NCBI GenBank assembly: GCA_963921795.1
Contig: OY997653.1
Location: forward strand, 5,449,104-5,513,103
Direction of reading: 5' to 3'
Length of the DNA stretch: 64,000 bases
DNA from: Nannobrachium achirus
Taxonomy: Eukaryota; Chordata; Actinopteri; Myctophiformes; Myctophidae
The notes under the pieces were generated by a model, which was not told the DNA's origin, did no database searches, and was given only the letters and a program-made list of their open reading frames with translations. Positions 48,617-60,317 of this stretch are shown here, one piece after another (position 1 is the first letter of the stretch; every line of letters begins with the position of its first letter). Both the position numbers and the translations under genes were made by a program.

Positions 48617-49556
48617 CAGGCCACGACCCCCGAAATAATCATATTTTAACTGGGGACCGCTCCACCCTGACGAACACTAAGAGTTGAGGCATTACATTTT
48701 GTATAACACGGTTCTATTGTGAAAATAGCAGATCTACATACAACGCCTTGCAACGCGTTGTGAGCATGTAGATCGGCTATTTTCACAATTTCAGCCGCTA
48801 ACATTCGACAATTTGGCCAATGTTTCATTTGTCATTTTAGAGGTATTAAAAGGTCCTTAAATTGTCACTTTATAAATGTGCAGATACCCTCTATACCAGG
48901 GGTGGGCAACTTTGATGCTGGAGAGGGCCTCTATATTTCCACCTTCACTCCAGAGGGCCACAATGCATATTGCTACGTCCTACTTTGTCATTCTAGTATT
49001 GCAAACAATAGAAGCAAAAATAGCAGATCTGCTGCGATGCGTTTTGAGCTTGTAGATCGGCTATTTTTGCTTCTTTTGAATTGGAATCCTGAATAACTTT
49101 TGGTTATTTCTTAATTAGAATCGTGAAATGTAACATTTTGATTTAATTTCAAACGCATTTAGTTATATACTCATGTTAACTTTATGAACCTAAATACAAA
49201 TGCAAATACATTGGACATAAGAAAAGACATTTTAATACACCTATACTAGTCATTAAGCTACTAATAGACTGACAGAATTTAAGCAGATCATGTTTAGAAT
49301 TGCAACAGCTGAAATCAATAATATATTCAGTATTCAGGTATTAACCTGTGGGCCGCATCAACTGAAGGTGGGGGCCGCATGTGGCCCCCGGGCCGCCAGT
49401 TGCCCATGTATGCTCTATACACTTACACGTCATGTTGGTTTGTTTACTGTTGTGTGAGAAAACAATGTTTGACATTAAGTTAATCATCTTGGGACCCCCC
49501 AACATAATTTGGGGACCCCCCTGGGGGCCCCCGACCGACAGGTTGAGAACCACTGT
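48617..49556 (-). mobile_element. hAT-like element, CAGTGGTTCTCAAC family, inverted, with nested MITE
   Basis: The right end GGTTGAGAACCACTG is at 49541-49555. Reverse-oriented interior landmarks (CATATTTTAACTGGGGACCG, GTTGAGGCATTACATTTTG) lie at 48640-48700. The module is at 48717-48789. A complete CAGGGGTGGGCAAC MITE is nested at 48897-49412. Confidence 0.8.
48897..49412. mobile_element. hAT-type MITE, CAGGGGTGGGCAACTT family, complete
   Basis: CAGGGGTGGGCAAC and GTTGCCCATGTATG ends. They carry an exact 8-bp duplication CTCTATAC (48889-48896, 49413-49420). The palindromic module at 49011-49078 has the family-specific outer stem AGAAGCAAAAATAGC / GCTATTTTTGCTTCT. 49557-49869 to the right is unassigned. 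Confidence 0.93.
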
Positions 49557-49869
49557 GCTAGGCTACAATCTATACAGTAGTGTGCAGTGGAAGTTAAATA
49601 TTTCTTAAATGTCTTTCTTCAAGTAAATTTTCTTCACACTAGGTTTTTATCCACCATGGAGTGTCCAGATGGAACATTGTGTTTTGATATTGATCTGCTG
49701 TGGGCGATTTTGTCCTATTCCGCACTCTGTCGATTACTACACTCTGGCCCAGAACTATCTAAACCAGTGGCCGGTTGTCAACATGATGTCCGAGTTTCCC
49801 CAAATAACTGATTATTACATGTACATGTCATGTACAGTTTTATTGTATCAGAGTTTATAGTTATAAAGT

Positions 49870-50372
49870 AGGGGTGGGCGATAGTGTGATAATTATCGCT
49901 GAGACGATACAATGTCTTCACGATAATATCGTGAAGACTACCTCTGAAAAGTCTTCAGAGGTTCATCGTATATGTCGTGATACAATCCTGTTTTAAGCGT
50001 CACAAAAAAAATCCTGTTTAAGCGTTAATACAGAGATTCATTGCAGAATTCAATTTAAACCTGCATTTTGGTCTAAATCAATAGTTCTCAAACTTTAAAA
50101 TGTCAAGGTCAACACTTAACTCTGACAGTATACAAATGAAACCAATTGGACCCGTAGGGGTCCATTTGGTTTCATTTGTATAATGTCAGAGTTACATACT
50201 TGTAAAGTTCAATTTAGACCCCCCAAAAGGAACCAAGAGAGTCTAGTTTTTGTCAAGTAACTTGAAAAATATCCATAAAAACCAACGCGAAAAAGGATCG
50301 TGATAAAATCATGTATCGTGATACAGCTTGGGAAAATATTGTGATATTGTATTTTTCCATATCGCCCACCCA
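49870..50372. mobile_element. hAT-like MITE with GGGGTGGGCGATA ends
   Basis: TAGGGGTGGGCGATAGTG is mirrored by CATATCGCCCACCC. The interior has a TCTTCACGATAATATCGTGAAGA stem. A different palindromic insert, AAATGAAACCAATTGGACC / GGTCCATTTGGTTTCATTT, lies at about 50135-50180. A relative of that second palindrome is at 29930-29990. Confidence 0.8.
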
Positions 50373-51506
50373 TATTCTGGACAGAATGAAGCACCATATC
50401 AAACCAATTAATGTCAAACAATCAAAATGTTCTTCTTATAGGTTGGGGATTAAAAGCTTGTGAGCATCAAACTGGGGTCCATGAACTTGAAATGATAAAG
50501 GTTGAGAATCACTGGACACAAGACACAGAACTGGTCCAAGATGAAACAACAGTGGGGGAATGACAACCCCCAAGATGTGTTTCTCTCTGACTTATACACC
50601 AAATCAAAAGCAAAATGTCTCAACCTATCTTGTACTGCCATCTAGTGGGTAAGGTTAGACATTCAGAATTCAAGATATTTCATAATTCTTTCTCAATGCA
50701 TAGTTCTGCTTCAATTCACATGATCACATCACATGATCACAGGCATTTCTTGCACTATTCGTATTTTGTAACGGAATAGGACGGGGTGGGGGGGAAGGAG
50801 GGTCGAGCTTTGAAAGCATCCAAAGAAATGCCTTGCTCATTGCGTTGCATTGTGTAAAACATTATTCACAAGCTCTGGTCTAGAGATAATCATTTGCTAT
50901 TCACAACATACAGTGTTTGCAACAGGACAAGGCAATGTGCAACTTAATTGTGCATCAAGAAACCAGAAAATACAAACAAAGGCAATATGAATCAGAAATT
51001 CAGAATCATTGTGCTTCATTGGGGAGCGTTGTTGTCTGTTTATGAGTTGTGTAGAGGAGGCCAATGCTATCATAACATCAAATATGAATCATATACTTAT
51101 TACTTACTGCTCTGGTTTCGTACAGAACCATCCTCTGTACACATCTGATGAACCCTGCTGACTGAGGCATGATTAAGATGTCTGATTATTTAACTAAATC
51201 CAGTAAAACAGAGGAGCTGCAAGGAACACAGCTTTAATGTTAGCTATAAGCTAACTGTACTTTACATACAAACTCTATTGCCGATAATATGCCTTTCTAG
51301 AGGGTCAAACCAGCTGCTACCAAGCTTCGGGTTATCATAAGAAACCTGTAAAATGTCTATTTTGGGCGTTTTGTTCATGAGAAGCTGCAGTAATAACGGC
51401 ACAGAGCAGCATGTTGTTCCTCCATTATGTTCAGTCAGCTGACAGACTGTCTGTCTCCAGCTGATACGGGCACCGCGCACAGACAAAAAGGTTCGCGAAC
51501 GCTTTG
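50373..51506. other. Unassigned sequence
   Basis: No exon, repeat end or RNA gene recognised. It was searched specifically for the missing FIG4 first exon without success. Confidence 0.45.
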
Positions 51507-51510
51507 TTAA

Positions 51511-51699
51511 AGGAGTAGTTCACCCCCCAAATAACTTTTTTTCTATTGATTTCTCAGTAAGTTGAATAATATTTTTTTGTATTTGTCGCATTCCTAAGAC
51601 AACATTTTGATTGTAGTCAAATCCATGAATTCAAGTCTCTATGGGGTGAGTAGGCCTAATCAATAGGAAAAAAAGTCATTTGGGGGGTGAACTACTCCT
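51511..51699. mobile_element. TTAA-target MITE with AGGAGTAGTTCACC ends, copy 1
   Basis: A 189-bp element from AGGAGTAGTTCACCCCCC to GGGGGGTGAACTACTCCT. It has exact TTAA duplications at 51507-51510 and 51700-51703. It resembles the abundant fish AGG.(T)AGTTCACCC family (Kolobok or piggyBac type). 51704-52458 is unassigned. Confidence 0.92.
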
Positions 51700-52619
51700 T
51701 TAAAAGGGATGGAGACTTCATGGACATTTTTGTTGTTGACGCTTTGTCGCATTCCTAAAACAATAATTTGAGGAGAATCTTTGTGTCTCCGTAGAACCAC
51801 TGTCCTGCACTGCTGGTCATCACATTATTGTCTCAAGAATGGGACAAAAAATTAAGTTAAATCCCTAATGCCTAAAGAAATCGCTTATTAAATACAGTGA
51901 TGTGTCATAGCTGTAGGCTATGTAAAACGCATTTCAATCCATTGAAAACAGATAGGCCTACTATCACTATGAGTCATCATACTCATAATCATAAAATAAC
52001 TTGTTTATTAGTATGACCTATGATATGACAATGACTCATATTAGTGATTTGTTAAATTTCATGCCATATTATAGCCTACTCAGGTGCTCCTGGTTTTAGT
52101 TTGCTGGTTAATAGTTACCACCTTTGTGAATTGTATACTTAATATATTTTTGCATCTGAAAACCTTAGAGTGGACATTCCATTTATGTTGCAGTGTTGGT
52201 GTGCAAGCATCATTCTTCTCTCTAAATACCCCTGATTGGAATAGGCTATCATGGAGTTATTTTAAGTGTTTAACACAAGCTCAAACTGTTTCTCTCCATT
52301 CTGTTGCTACTCTACCTGTAGTTTACTGCTATCAACACAACTTCATATTTTTTTCCCAACCAGGCCTGTGACCTACAGTGAGTTTGACACCCTGCTATGA
52401 TGTCATAACCTGTGATGTACAGTAGCAACCCAGAGCAAAACAATGCACCTTTTATTTTATTAAGTGTGCCTGCTAGTGCCATGCAATGGCAAAACACTTA
52501 TTGTAATCCGCCATACTTATTAAGTGTGCCTATGCATAGCATGGGGACACTTCTTGTTCTCGCTCATATTTATTTAAGTCAGTCTTTCTGTCCATACTTT
52601 TCCCCAAAGTTTGGCACGC

Positions 52620-55003
52620 TACTCCTCCAACAGTTTTGGCACCACACACTCGCGCCATATGTCAAATCGACCGGCTTACTCGGGAATCGTGTGCTATTAA
52701 CTTGCTAAGAGAAAGGTTCTATAGTTTAATTGATATTAATTTATTAGTGAATTAATTTTCCCCATTGACTTATAATGGGAATCGCAAAAACTCACATTCA
52801 ATTATTTGTCTCTCGCAAACCATAGGGGCTACAGTTTCAAGACTTGGAGAGGAGGTTCATAATGATTTCAAGGATTAAATAAAAAATAATAGTGTCATTT
52901 GGCCTCATGGTGGCGCTATAACAGCCCACTTTACGTTTTGGCCTGTAACTCTTGAACCGTAGATCGGAAAATTACAATTCTTTTTTCCCTGGATTCCTTG
53001 GGTGATGACGCATCTCCCCATATAGGCCACGCCCATTTGCGCCAGGATAGCTTTTCCGCCATCTTGAATTTTCTCCAAAACACCCTTTTTGCACCTTTTC
53101 CTGCATATTTTCTTCAAATGGCACAAAAAGCGGTACACATGATCTATGAAGCCATACAATGAACATACTCAAGGGATATTTTGATAGTCCATACCGTTCG
53201 TTCGTAACGTGCTTCTAAAGTTAGCGGGAGGAGCCTGTTTGGCAAACAATAGCCATAAATCACAAACAAAACGTCGAGTCAACACTGAATTTCAACCAAA
53301 CGTCGGGGGAGGCATACTCAACGAATCCCCAAAAGCATTTCCACTTGGCCACATGGTGGCGCTATAACGGACCACTTGCCTTGTAAGTCTTGAACCGTAG
53401 GTCGGATAATTAAAATTCTTTTTTCCCTGGATTCCTTGGGTCAAGACGCATCTCTCCATATAGGCCACGCGAATTTGAACAGGGCGAGATTTTTCACCAT
53501 TTCGAGTTTTCTCCAAAACACACTTTTTGCTCCTTCTCCTACATATTTTCTTCAAATGTCACGAAAATGGGTACACATGATCTATGAACCCATGCAATGA
53601 ACATACTCAAGGGATATTTCGATAGTCCATACCGTTCGTTCGTAACACGCTTCCAAAGTTAGCGGGAGGGGCCCGTTTCCCAAACAATAGCCATAAATCA
53701 CAAAAAAATCGTCGGATCAACACTAAATTTTAAACACAGGTTGCAGGTGGCATACTCAACGAATCCCCAAAAGCATTTCCACTTCGACCCGTAGGGGGCG
53801 TCACAAACGCCTACTCCTCCAACAGTTTTGGCACCACACACTCGCGCCATATGTCAAATCGACCGGCTTACTCGGGAATCGTGTGCTATTAACTTGCTAA
53901 GAGAAAGGTTCTATAGTTTAATTGATATTAATTTATTAGTGAATTAATTTTCCCCATTGACTTATAATGGGAATCGCAAAAACTCACATTCAATTATTTG
54001 TCTCTCGCAAACCATAGGGGCTACAGTTTCAAGACTTGGAGAGGAGGTTCATAATGATTTCAAGGATTAAATAAAAAATAATAGTGTCATTTGGCCTCAT
54101 GGTGGCGCTATAACAGCCCACTTTACGTTTTGGCCTGTAACTCTTGAACCGTAGATCGGAAAATTACAATTCTTTTTTCCCTGGATTCCTTGGGTGATGA
54201 CGCATCTCCCCATATAGGCCACGCCCATTTGCGCCAGGATAGCTTTTCCGCCATCTTGAATTTTCTCCAAAACACCCTTTTTGCACCTTTTCCTGCATAT
54301 TTTCTTCAAATGGCACAAAAAGCGGTACACATGATCTATGAAGCCATACAATGAACATACTCAAGGGATATTTTGATAGTCCATACCGTTCGTTCGTAAC
54401 GTGCTTCTAAAGTTAGCGGGAGGAGCCTGTTTGGCAAACAATAGCCATAAATCACAAACAAAACGTCGAGTCAACACTGAATTTCAACCAAACGTCGGGG
54501 GAGGCATACTCAACGAATCCCCAAAAGCATTTCCACTTGGCCACATGGTGGCGCTATAACGGACCACTTGCCTTGTAAGTCTTGAACCGTAGGTCGGATA
54601 ATTAAAATTCTTTTTTCCCTGGATTCCTTGGGTCAAGACGCATCTCTCCATATAGGCCACGCGAATTTGAACAGGGCGAGATTTTTCACCATTTCGAGTT
54701 TTCTCCAAAACACACTTTTTGCTCCTTCTCCTACATATTTTCTTCAAATGTCACGAAAATGGGTACACATGATCTATGAACCCATGCAATGAACATACTC
54801 AAGGGATATTTCGATAGTCCATACCGTTCGTTCGTAACACGCTTCCAAAGTTAGCGGGAGGGGCCCGTTTCCCAAACAATAGCCATAAATCACAAAAAAA
54901 TCGTCGGATCAACACTAAATTTTAAACACAGGTTGCAGGTGGCATACTCAACGAATCCCCAAAAGCATTTCCACTTCGACCCGTAGGGGGCGTCACAAAC
55001 GCG
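52620..55003 (+). repeat. 1,192-bp tandem duplication
   Basis: CTACTCCTCCAACAGTTTTG at 52620 recurs at 53812, and the two units appear identical wherever compared. Each unit contains two diverged sub-repeats around CATGGTGGCGCTATAAC. A third, diverged unit follows at about 55290-55930. Confidence 0.92.
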
Positions 55004-55963
55004 CCAAACGTAACCGTTTCGTGCCAGAATGCATTTTTCAGGTGGAACGACCCTCTCAAAACTTAACACAGACGACTTGGTGGATTACCTCACCATCCAA
55101 ACTCGCACATTTAGCGAGCTGCAGGCACACTTGTAAAAATTGACTCTGTCAATTCTAGTATAATAATAATAATCACTTCACAAAATTTCGGCACGTAATA
55201 ACTGCCGCACGATTTCCGCCACCGCCGCAATATATACATCAAAACGTGCGGCTCGGCCGGGAATGGGGTGCTATTACTTTTCTAAGAGAAAAGTTGTATC
55301 GTTTAATTGATATTAATTTATTAGTGAATTAATTTTACCCATTGACTTATAATGGGAATCGCAAAAACTCACATTCAATATTTTTTTTCTCGCAAACCAT
55401 AGGGGCTACAGTTTCAAAACTTGGAGAGGAGATTTATAATGATATCAAGGATTAAATAAAAAATAATTTCGTCAGTTGGCCTCATGGTGGCGCTATAACA
55501 GTCCACTTTACCTTTCGGCCTGTAACTCTTGAACCGTGGGTCGGAAAATTAAAATTCCTTTTTCCCTGGATTCCTTGGGTCATGACGCATCTCCTCATAT
55601 AGGCCACGCCCATTTGCGTCAGGATAGATTTTCCGCCATTTTGAATTTTCTTCAAAACACACTTTTTGCTCCTTTTCCTACATATTTTCTCCAAATGTCA
55701 CAAAAATCGATACACACGATCTATGGACTCATGCGATAAACATATTTAAACGATATTTTGATAGTCCATACCGTTCTTCCGTAACAGGGTTCCAAAGTTA
55801 GCGGGAGGAGCCCGTTTTGTAAGAAGTAGCCATAAATCACAAACGAAACATCCAGTCAACACCAAATTTTAACCACAAGTGGGGGGCGCTATACTGAACA
55901 TATACCCAAAAGCATTTCCACTTCGACCCATAGGGGGCACCACAAACGCGCAAAACGTAACCG

Positions 55964-56066
55964 CTAATGCTAATGCTAACAAATGCTAATGTTAACAAAT
56001 GCTAATGCTAACACATGCTAATGCTAACAAATGCTAATGCTAACAAATATGCTAATGTTAACACAT
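55964..56066 (+). repeat. 18-bp minisatellite of ATGCTAATGCTAACAA
   Basis: About five to six units with T/G and A/C variants, directly before the rolling-circle-like terminus at 56132. Confidence 0.9.
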
Positions 56067-56730
56067 ACAAGGTTGCACACACTTAGCGAGCTGCAGGCAC
56101 ACTTAAAATTTCTTAGAAATTTTCTTTTCTAGTTTTGTATTTTTTATGCAATAAAACAGAGCGGTAGTTCAATTGTATTTTAATCTTCATACGAATGACT
56201 CGGCATATGCATTTCAGCTTAAACTGTCTCAAAATGCCTGCTTCATGAAATCCATAGTGCATAGGCCTATTGTGCATAGGCCTACTATTCACAAAGTGCC
56301 TTTCTGGGGAAATGATAATCTGAACATTTTGAATGCAACCAGCAGATGAGGGGTTTATTTGTGATGTATCACTCACTACTCATACATATACAAGCATTGC
56401 ACTGCTGTGATAGTGGTGCTTAGAGTCTGGATTTATTAGCCAGACAATATGACTGCATGAGGGCAATGTTTTTTTTTTTTTTTTTTTTTTTTTGCATAAA
56501 TATAAAGCATATGCATTTGTATATAATAGTATGCACATTATTTGTCAGAATTGGTTTATAGAATTTGACAGATGATGCCACTTAAACCCTCAAGCTAGAC
56601 AAGTATGCTCGGCAACTCTTCCTGTATTGGGGCCAGGCCCGGCGGCAGGACTCAATGGCTAATGGGGCCGTCTGTGAGATTAAGGTTGCGACCACTATGC
56701 AAATTAGTGTTTCGCCTTTTTTTACGAGTA

Positions 56731-57009
56731 CAGTATTTTCTGGACTATAAGGCGCACCTGACTATAAGGCGCACTGTCAATGAATGGTCTATTTTCAAAC
56801 TGTTTTCATATATAAGGCGCACCTGACTATAAGGCGCACATAATAGACGCTACAATTGCGTTATGCATCCAACAGATGGAGCTGTGCTAAAGGGAATGTC
56901 AATGTCAATGAATGATCCATATATAAGGCGCACTGGACTATAAGGCGCACTGTAGTTTTTTGAGAAAATTAAAGGCTTTTAAGTGCGCCTTATAGTCCGG
57001 AAAATACGG
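56731..57009. mobile_element. TA-flanked MITE with GGACTATAAGGCGCAC repeats
   Basis: CAGTATTTTCTGGACTATAA to TTATAGTCCGGAAAATACGG, flanked by TA (56729-56730, 57010-57011). The interior holds at least five copies of ACTATAAGGCGCAC in either direction. This is a widespread vertebrate DNA-transposon end; the superfamily was not determined here. Confidence 0.85.
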
Positions 57010-57301
57010 TATTTGCCGGTTTCACTGATGGGGCCGGGTTCTGTGTGATGGGGCTCGAACCCAGCCGCCTCCCTCGTGCCGCCGGGCCTGATTGGGGCTG
57101 GCCTTCTTTTCTTTACTACGGTAGTGCCAGGACAAAGCAGGTCTTCTGCAAGAGCAACAAGTCGAGTCCAATAAAATGTGACCCACCGTTGCATCAAATA
57201 AATGCCTCTGGGTGCCACTCGTTGACCAACCACAGAGAACCACAAAAACTTCACCTGTACATGACATGAAAAATCACACCCAATTAGTGAGCGGTGGTCG
57301 T

Positions 57302-57349
57302 GCTTGCATAACGTCTTCAGACTAGGATATAAGTCTAGGATGTACAGGC
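57302..57349 (-). pseudogene. KLHDC3-like gene fragment inside a small inverted-repeat element
   Basis: The minus strand reads LYILDLYPSLKTLCKH-like codons. It matches 60474-60521 of the kelch ORF at all but about two bases over 48 bp. It is bracketed by TGAGCGGTGG (57288-57297) and CCACCGCTCA (57430-57439). The piece is too short to be functional. Confidence 0.8.
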
Positions 57350-57700
57350 TACAGACACACATTGCTATGGCAAAAACATGCGGAGAAATGGCTACAGACA
57401 CACACACAGCCACTCTATGGAGCGGTTTACCACCGCTCAAAAATGATTATAATAACAGTTAATTAAATGAGTGCTTCCATGTTGATCTCCTTCTCTTATG
57501 GCCATCTTGCCGTGGTAGAGGGGCATGCATAGCTCAGTGACCCATAGAGCTATGCCAGCGGCAGGGTAGAGGATGGACAAAGAGCAATCTCCACTGGTCC
57601 TCCAGGTTGGGGGTTGAGGCACAGGGCTAACAATAATAAAAACTAGAAGAGAAAATTTCTAAGAAATTTTAAGTGTGCCTGCAGCTCGCTAAGTCTGTGC

Positions 57701-57970
57701 AACCTTGTGTAGCGGTTGGTGTTAGCATTAGCGTTATTTCATTTGACGCAACCCGCGTGTCTGTATGACAAACGGTTCACGAGATCAAGGGTCACTTCCT
57801 GTTTGGTGAGGGGCACTTCCTGTTTGGCGAAATAGGCCCCAATTAAGGTCATGGACGATTAATGAATTAAAGCTGCAAGCAGCGATGACCGGGCCCTCGC
57901 AGCTCTACCCACGTCACAAGGCCAGCAGCCAATCAGAAACCAAACAGGAAGTCAGCCATTTCGACTAATT
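57701..57970. other. Unassigned, with GCTGCAAGCAGCGATGACC motif
   Basis: TTAAAGCTGCAAGCAGCGAT at about 57868 shares its core with the array at 39557 and 41100. Several copies of CACTTCCTGTTTGG recur here and at 58507 and 59052. Confidence 0.55.
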
Positions 57971-58019
57971 AGTGGCGTTTTGGAGCATTTTTGGCCGTTA
58001 TGACGGGTCGCACTTTAAC

Positions 58020-58452
58020 GACAGTTTTTTGAGAAAAAATTGTTTTGTGAGAAAAAAAAAATTTGAGAAAAAAACTTTTTTGAGAAAAAGAAATTTTGAA
58101 AAAAAAAATGTGAGAAAAAAAAATTTTGAGAAAAAAAAATGTGAGAAAAAAAAATTTGAGAAAAAAAAATTTTGAGAAAAAAAATTTGAGAAAAAAAAAA
58201 TTGAGAAAAAAAAATTTTGAGAAAAAAAAATGTGAGGAAAAAAATTTTTTGAGAAAAAATTTTTTTGAGAAAAAAAAAATTTGGAGAAAAAAAAAATTGA
58301 GAAAAAAAAATTTGAGAAAAAAAAATTTTTGAGAAAAAAAAATTTGAGAAAAAAAATTTTGAGAAAAAAAAAATTTGAGAAAAAAAAAATTTGAGAAAAA
58401 AAAATTTGAGAAAAAAAAAAATTTGAGAAAAAAAAATTGAGAAAAAAAGAAA
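58020..58452 (+). repeat. GAGAAAAAAAATTT minisatellite, array 1
   Basis: About 430 bp of 12-17-bp units, T(1-6)GAGAAA with A-runs. Lys/Arg-rich or Phe-rich frames are by-products. The right border is AGAAAAGGTATGACACCAGC. Confidence 0.95.
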
Positions 58453-58675
58453 AGGTATGACACCAGCCGCGAGTCTGTACGACAAACGGTTCATGAGTTA
58501 TAGAGGCACTTCCTGTTTGGTGAAGGGCACTTCCTGTTAAAGAGGGGGCGGGGCTTAATCAATTACAGCTTATCCCTATTGGTCGGAAAAAGACCAAAGT
58601 TGTGTGAGCATTTTACATTTTAAATGACGTTGCTAGGCAAAAGTATGGCAGAGTTATGTGGCGCCAAAGTTTCTG

Positions 58676-58996
58676 GGAAAAAAAAAATTTGAGAAAAAAA
58701 AAATTGAGAAAAAAAAATTTGAGAAAAAAAAATTTTGAGAAAAAAAATTTTGAGAAAAAAAAATTTTGAGAAAAAAAATTTGAGAAAAAAAATGTTTTGA
58801 GAAAAAAAAATGTGAGAAAAAAATTTTTTTGAGAAAAAATTTTTTTGAGAAAAAAAAATTTGGAGAAAAAAAAAATTGAGAAAAAAAAAATTGAGAAAAA
58901 AAAATTTTTGAGAAAAAAAATTTTGAGAAAAAAAATTGAGAAAAAAAAAATTTGAGAAAAAAAAAATTTGAGAAAAAAAAATTGAGAAAAAAAGAA
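58676..58996 (+). repeat. GAGAAAAAAAATTT minisatellite, array 2
   Basis: About 320 bp of the same units with the same right border (AAAAGGTATGACACCAGCCG). The following ~190 bp at 58997-59190 nearly repeat 58453-58650, so array and flank were duplicated as one block of about 540 bp. Confidence 0.95.
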
Positions 58997-59199
58997 AAGG
59001 TATGACACCAGCCGCGAGTCTGTACGACAAACGGTTCATGAGTTATAGAGGCACTTCCTGTTTGGTGAAGGGCACTTCCTGTTAAAGAGGGGGCGGGGCT
59101 TAATCAATTACAGCTCATCCCTATTGGTCGGAAAAAGACCAAAGTTGTGTGAGCATTTTACATTTTAAATGACGTTGCTAGGCAAAAGTATGGCAGAGT

Positions 59200-59612
59200 T
59201 ATGTGGCGCCAAAGTTTCTGGGTTTTTTTCGGAGTCCCCCATTCAAAGTCAATGGAGTTTTTGGGCGTTGTTTTTTGCGGATTACATCGCAATCGTAAAG
59301 CGGATCGGAAAGAAAAGTAATAGCACACCATTCCCGGCCGAGCCGCACATTTTGATGTATATATTGCGGGGGTGGCGTAAATCGTGCGGCAGTTATTACG
59401 TGCCGAAGTTTCCCCCATTCTAAGTCAATGGGGTTTTTTGGCGTCGTTTTTTGCGAATTACGTCGCAATGGTAACGCGGATCGGAAAGAAAAGTAATAGC
59501 AACCTATTCCCGGCCGAGCCGCACGTTTTGATGTATATATTGCGGCGGTGGCGTAAATTGTGCGGCAGTTATTACGTGCAGAAATTCGTGGCGAAAGACT
59601 TAATTAATGACT
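59200..59612. repeat. Tandem/inverted repeats of TGCGGCAGTTATTACGTGC
   Basis: Two direct copies (about 59210-59405 and 59406-59580) of a ~190-bp unit with CCCATTC...AGTCAATGG, GCGGATCGGAAAGAAAAG and TTGATGTATATATTGCGG. An inverted relative is at 55187-55290. Confidence 0.85.
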
Positions 59613-59669
59613 TAAGTATGGCGGATTACAATAAGTGTTTTGCTATTGCATAGCAGGCACACTTAATAA

Positions 59670-60317
59670 ATACATTGCTAAAAAAAATACCTGGATGCTG
59701 ATCTCATACATGGCTTTTTGTGCAGGAACAGAGAGCACACTAACCCTAACCCAAAGTACACAAGTCATGTTGTTTTTTTTTTTTGCTTTGGTTTCTGTCC
59801 TGTTTGTTTACTCTTTATCCCTAATTGCTCATACCAATTGTTGATGATTGTTAAAAAAGTGCAGTTTACATGTATGTGGCTTTACATTTTTGATGTTTCT
59901 CTTTTATTTTCTGCAGAACATGTATAAAGAGATTTGTAAAACAAATCCTCCAACCCAGGTCTGCTGACTGCACTGCTCTCCAGCTTGCCACCTCCTAAAA
60001 CAAAGGACCCCACAATAGGTAATGCATGGGCGCAAATAGTTCATCGACCTATACTGTAATCTTTCTATTCATTTGGTGTGTTTGTGTGTGTGTCTGTCAC
60101 ACTGTGGCCACAATGCATGTATGATTTACGGTATGCATCGGCTTCCTTGATTGGCCATTATGACCAAGCCAAACTGCCGCTTCAGTTGGCTTTAAGTCCC
60201 TGATTGGCCAACCCGACCCATCGGCTTAAGTGATTGGCATAACATTTGTGCCACATAACCAACATACTGTAAGTGCACAGTGTATGCAGTGATATAGTAG
60301 GCAACATTCTTAAATAG
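59670..60317. other. Unassigned flank of the kelch ORF
   Basis: No poly-A tail or target duplication that would prove retroposition was recognised on the 3' side of the kelch ORF. Near 60340-60420 the sequence resembles a hAT-like GGCCGGCCC repeat. Confidence 0.5.

Larger units (their letters stand above)
56076..57700. repeat. ~57-bp inverted repeats flanking 1.5 kb
   Basis: TTAGCGAGCTGCAGGCACAC with AAAATTTCTTAGAAATTTTC and TCTAG (56080-56132) is mirrored at 57643-57695. Each arm is a complete 3'-type terminus (subterminal repeat, hairpin, CTAG), so two elements point at each other. The intervening DNA includes the KLHDC3-like fragment. Confidence 0.85.
52459..59669. mobile_element. ~7.2-kb composite bounded by inverted TAAGTGTGCCTGC ends
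   Basis: ATTAAGTGTGCCTGCTAGTG ... AAAACACTTATTGTAATCCG (52459-52519) is inverted at 59613-59669. Inside are rolling-circle-like termini (GAGCTGCAGGCACACTT, a hairpin, CTAG) at 55158 and 56132 on plus and 57643 on minus. It also contains a 1,192-bp tandem duplication, two minisatellites and a TA-flanked MITE. Phrases such as GGTGGCGCTATAAC recur. It is an accumulation of related non-autonomous elements; no transposase or Rep frame was seen. Confidence 0.65.

Noticed and set aside
52905-55694. Repeated small frames rich in Lys/Arg (60-87 codons)
   Set aside because: Copies come from the tandem duplication; they differ by frameshifts in the diverged third unit, so there is no sign of coding selection.
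57045-57070. tRNA-like B box on the minus strand (GGGTTCGAGCCCC)
   Set aside because: No matching A box at the right distance and no cloverleaf could be drawn; possibly a SINE remnant, but unsupported.
56979-57440. 153-codon minus-strand frame containing a KLHDC3-like segment
   Set aside because: Only about 16 codons resemble the kelch gene; the rest crosses a MITE edge and unrelated sequence. Annotated as a captured fragment instead.
57969-59039. Long Phe-rich and Lys/Arg-rich open frames
   Set aside because: They are translations of the GAGAAAA minisatellites in several frames, so openness follows from the repeat.
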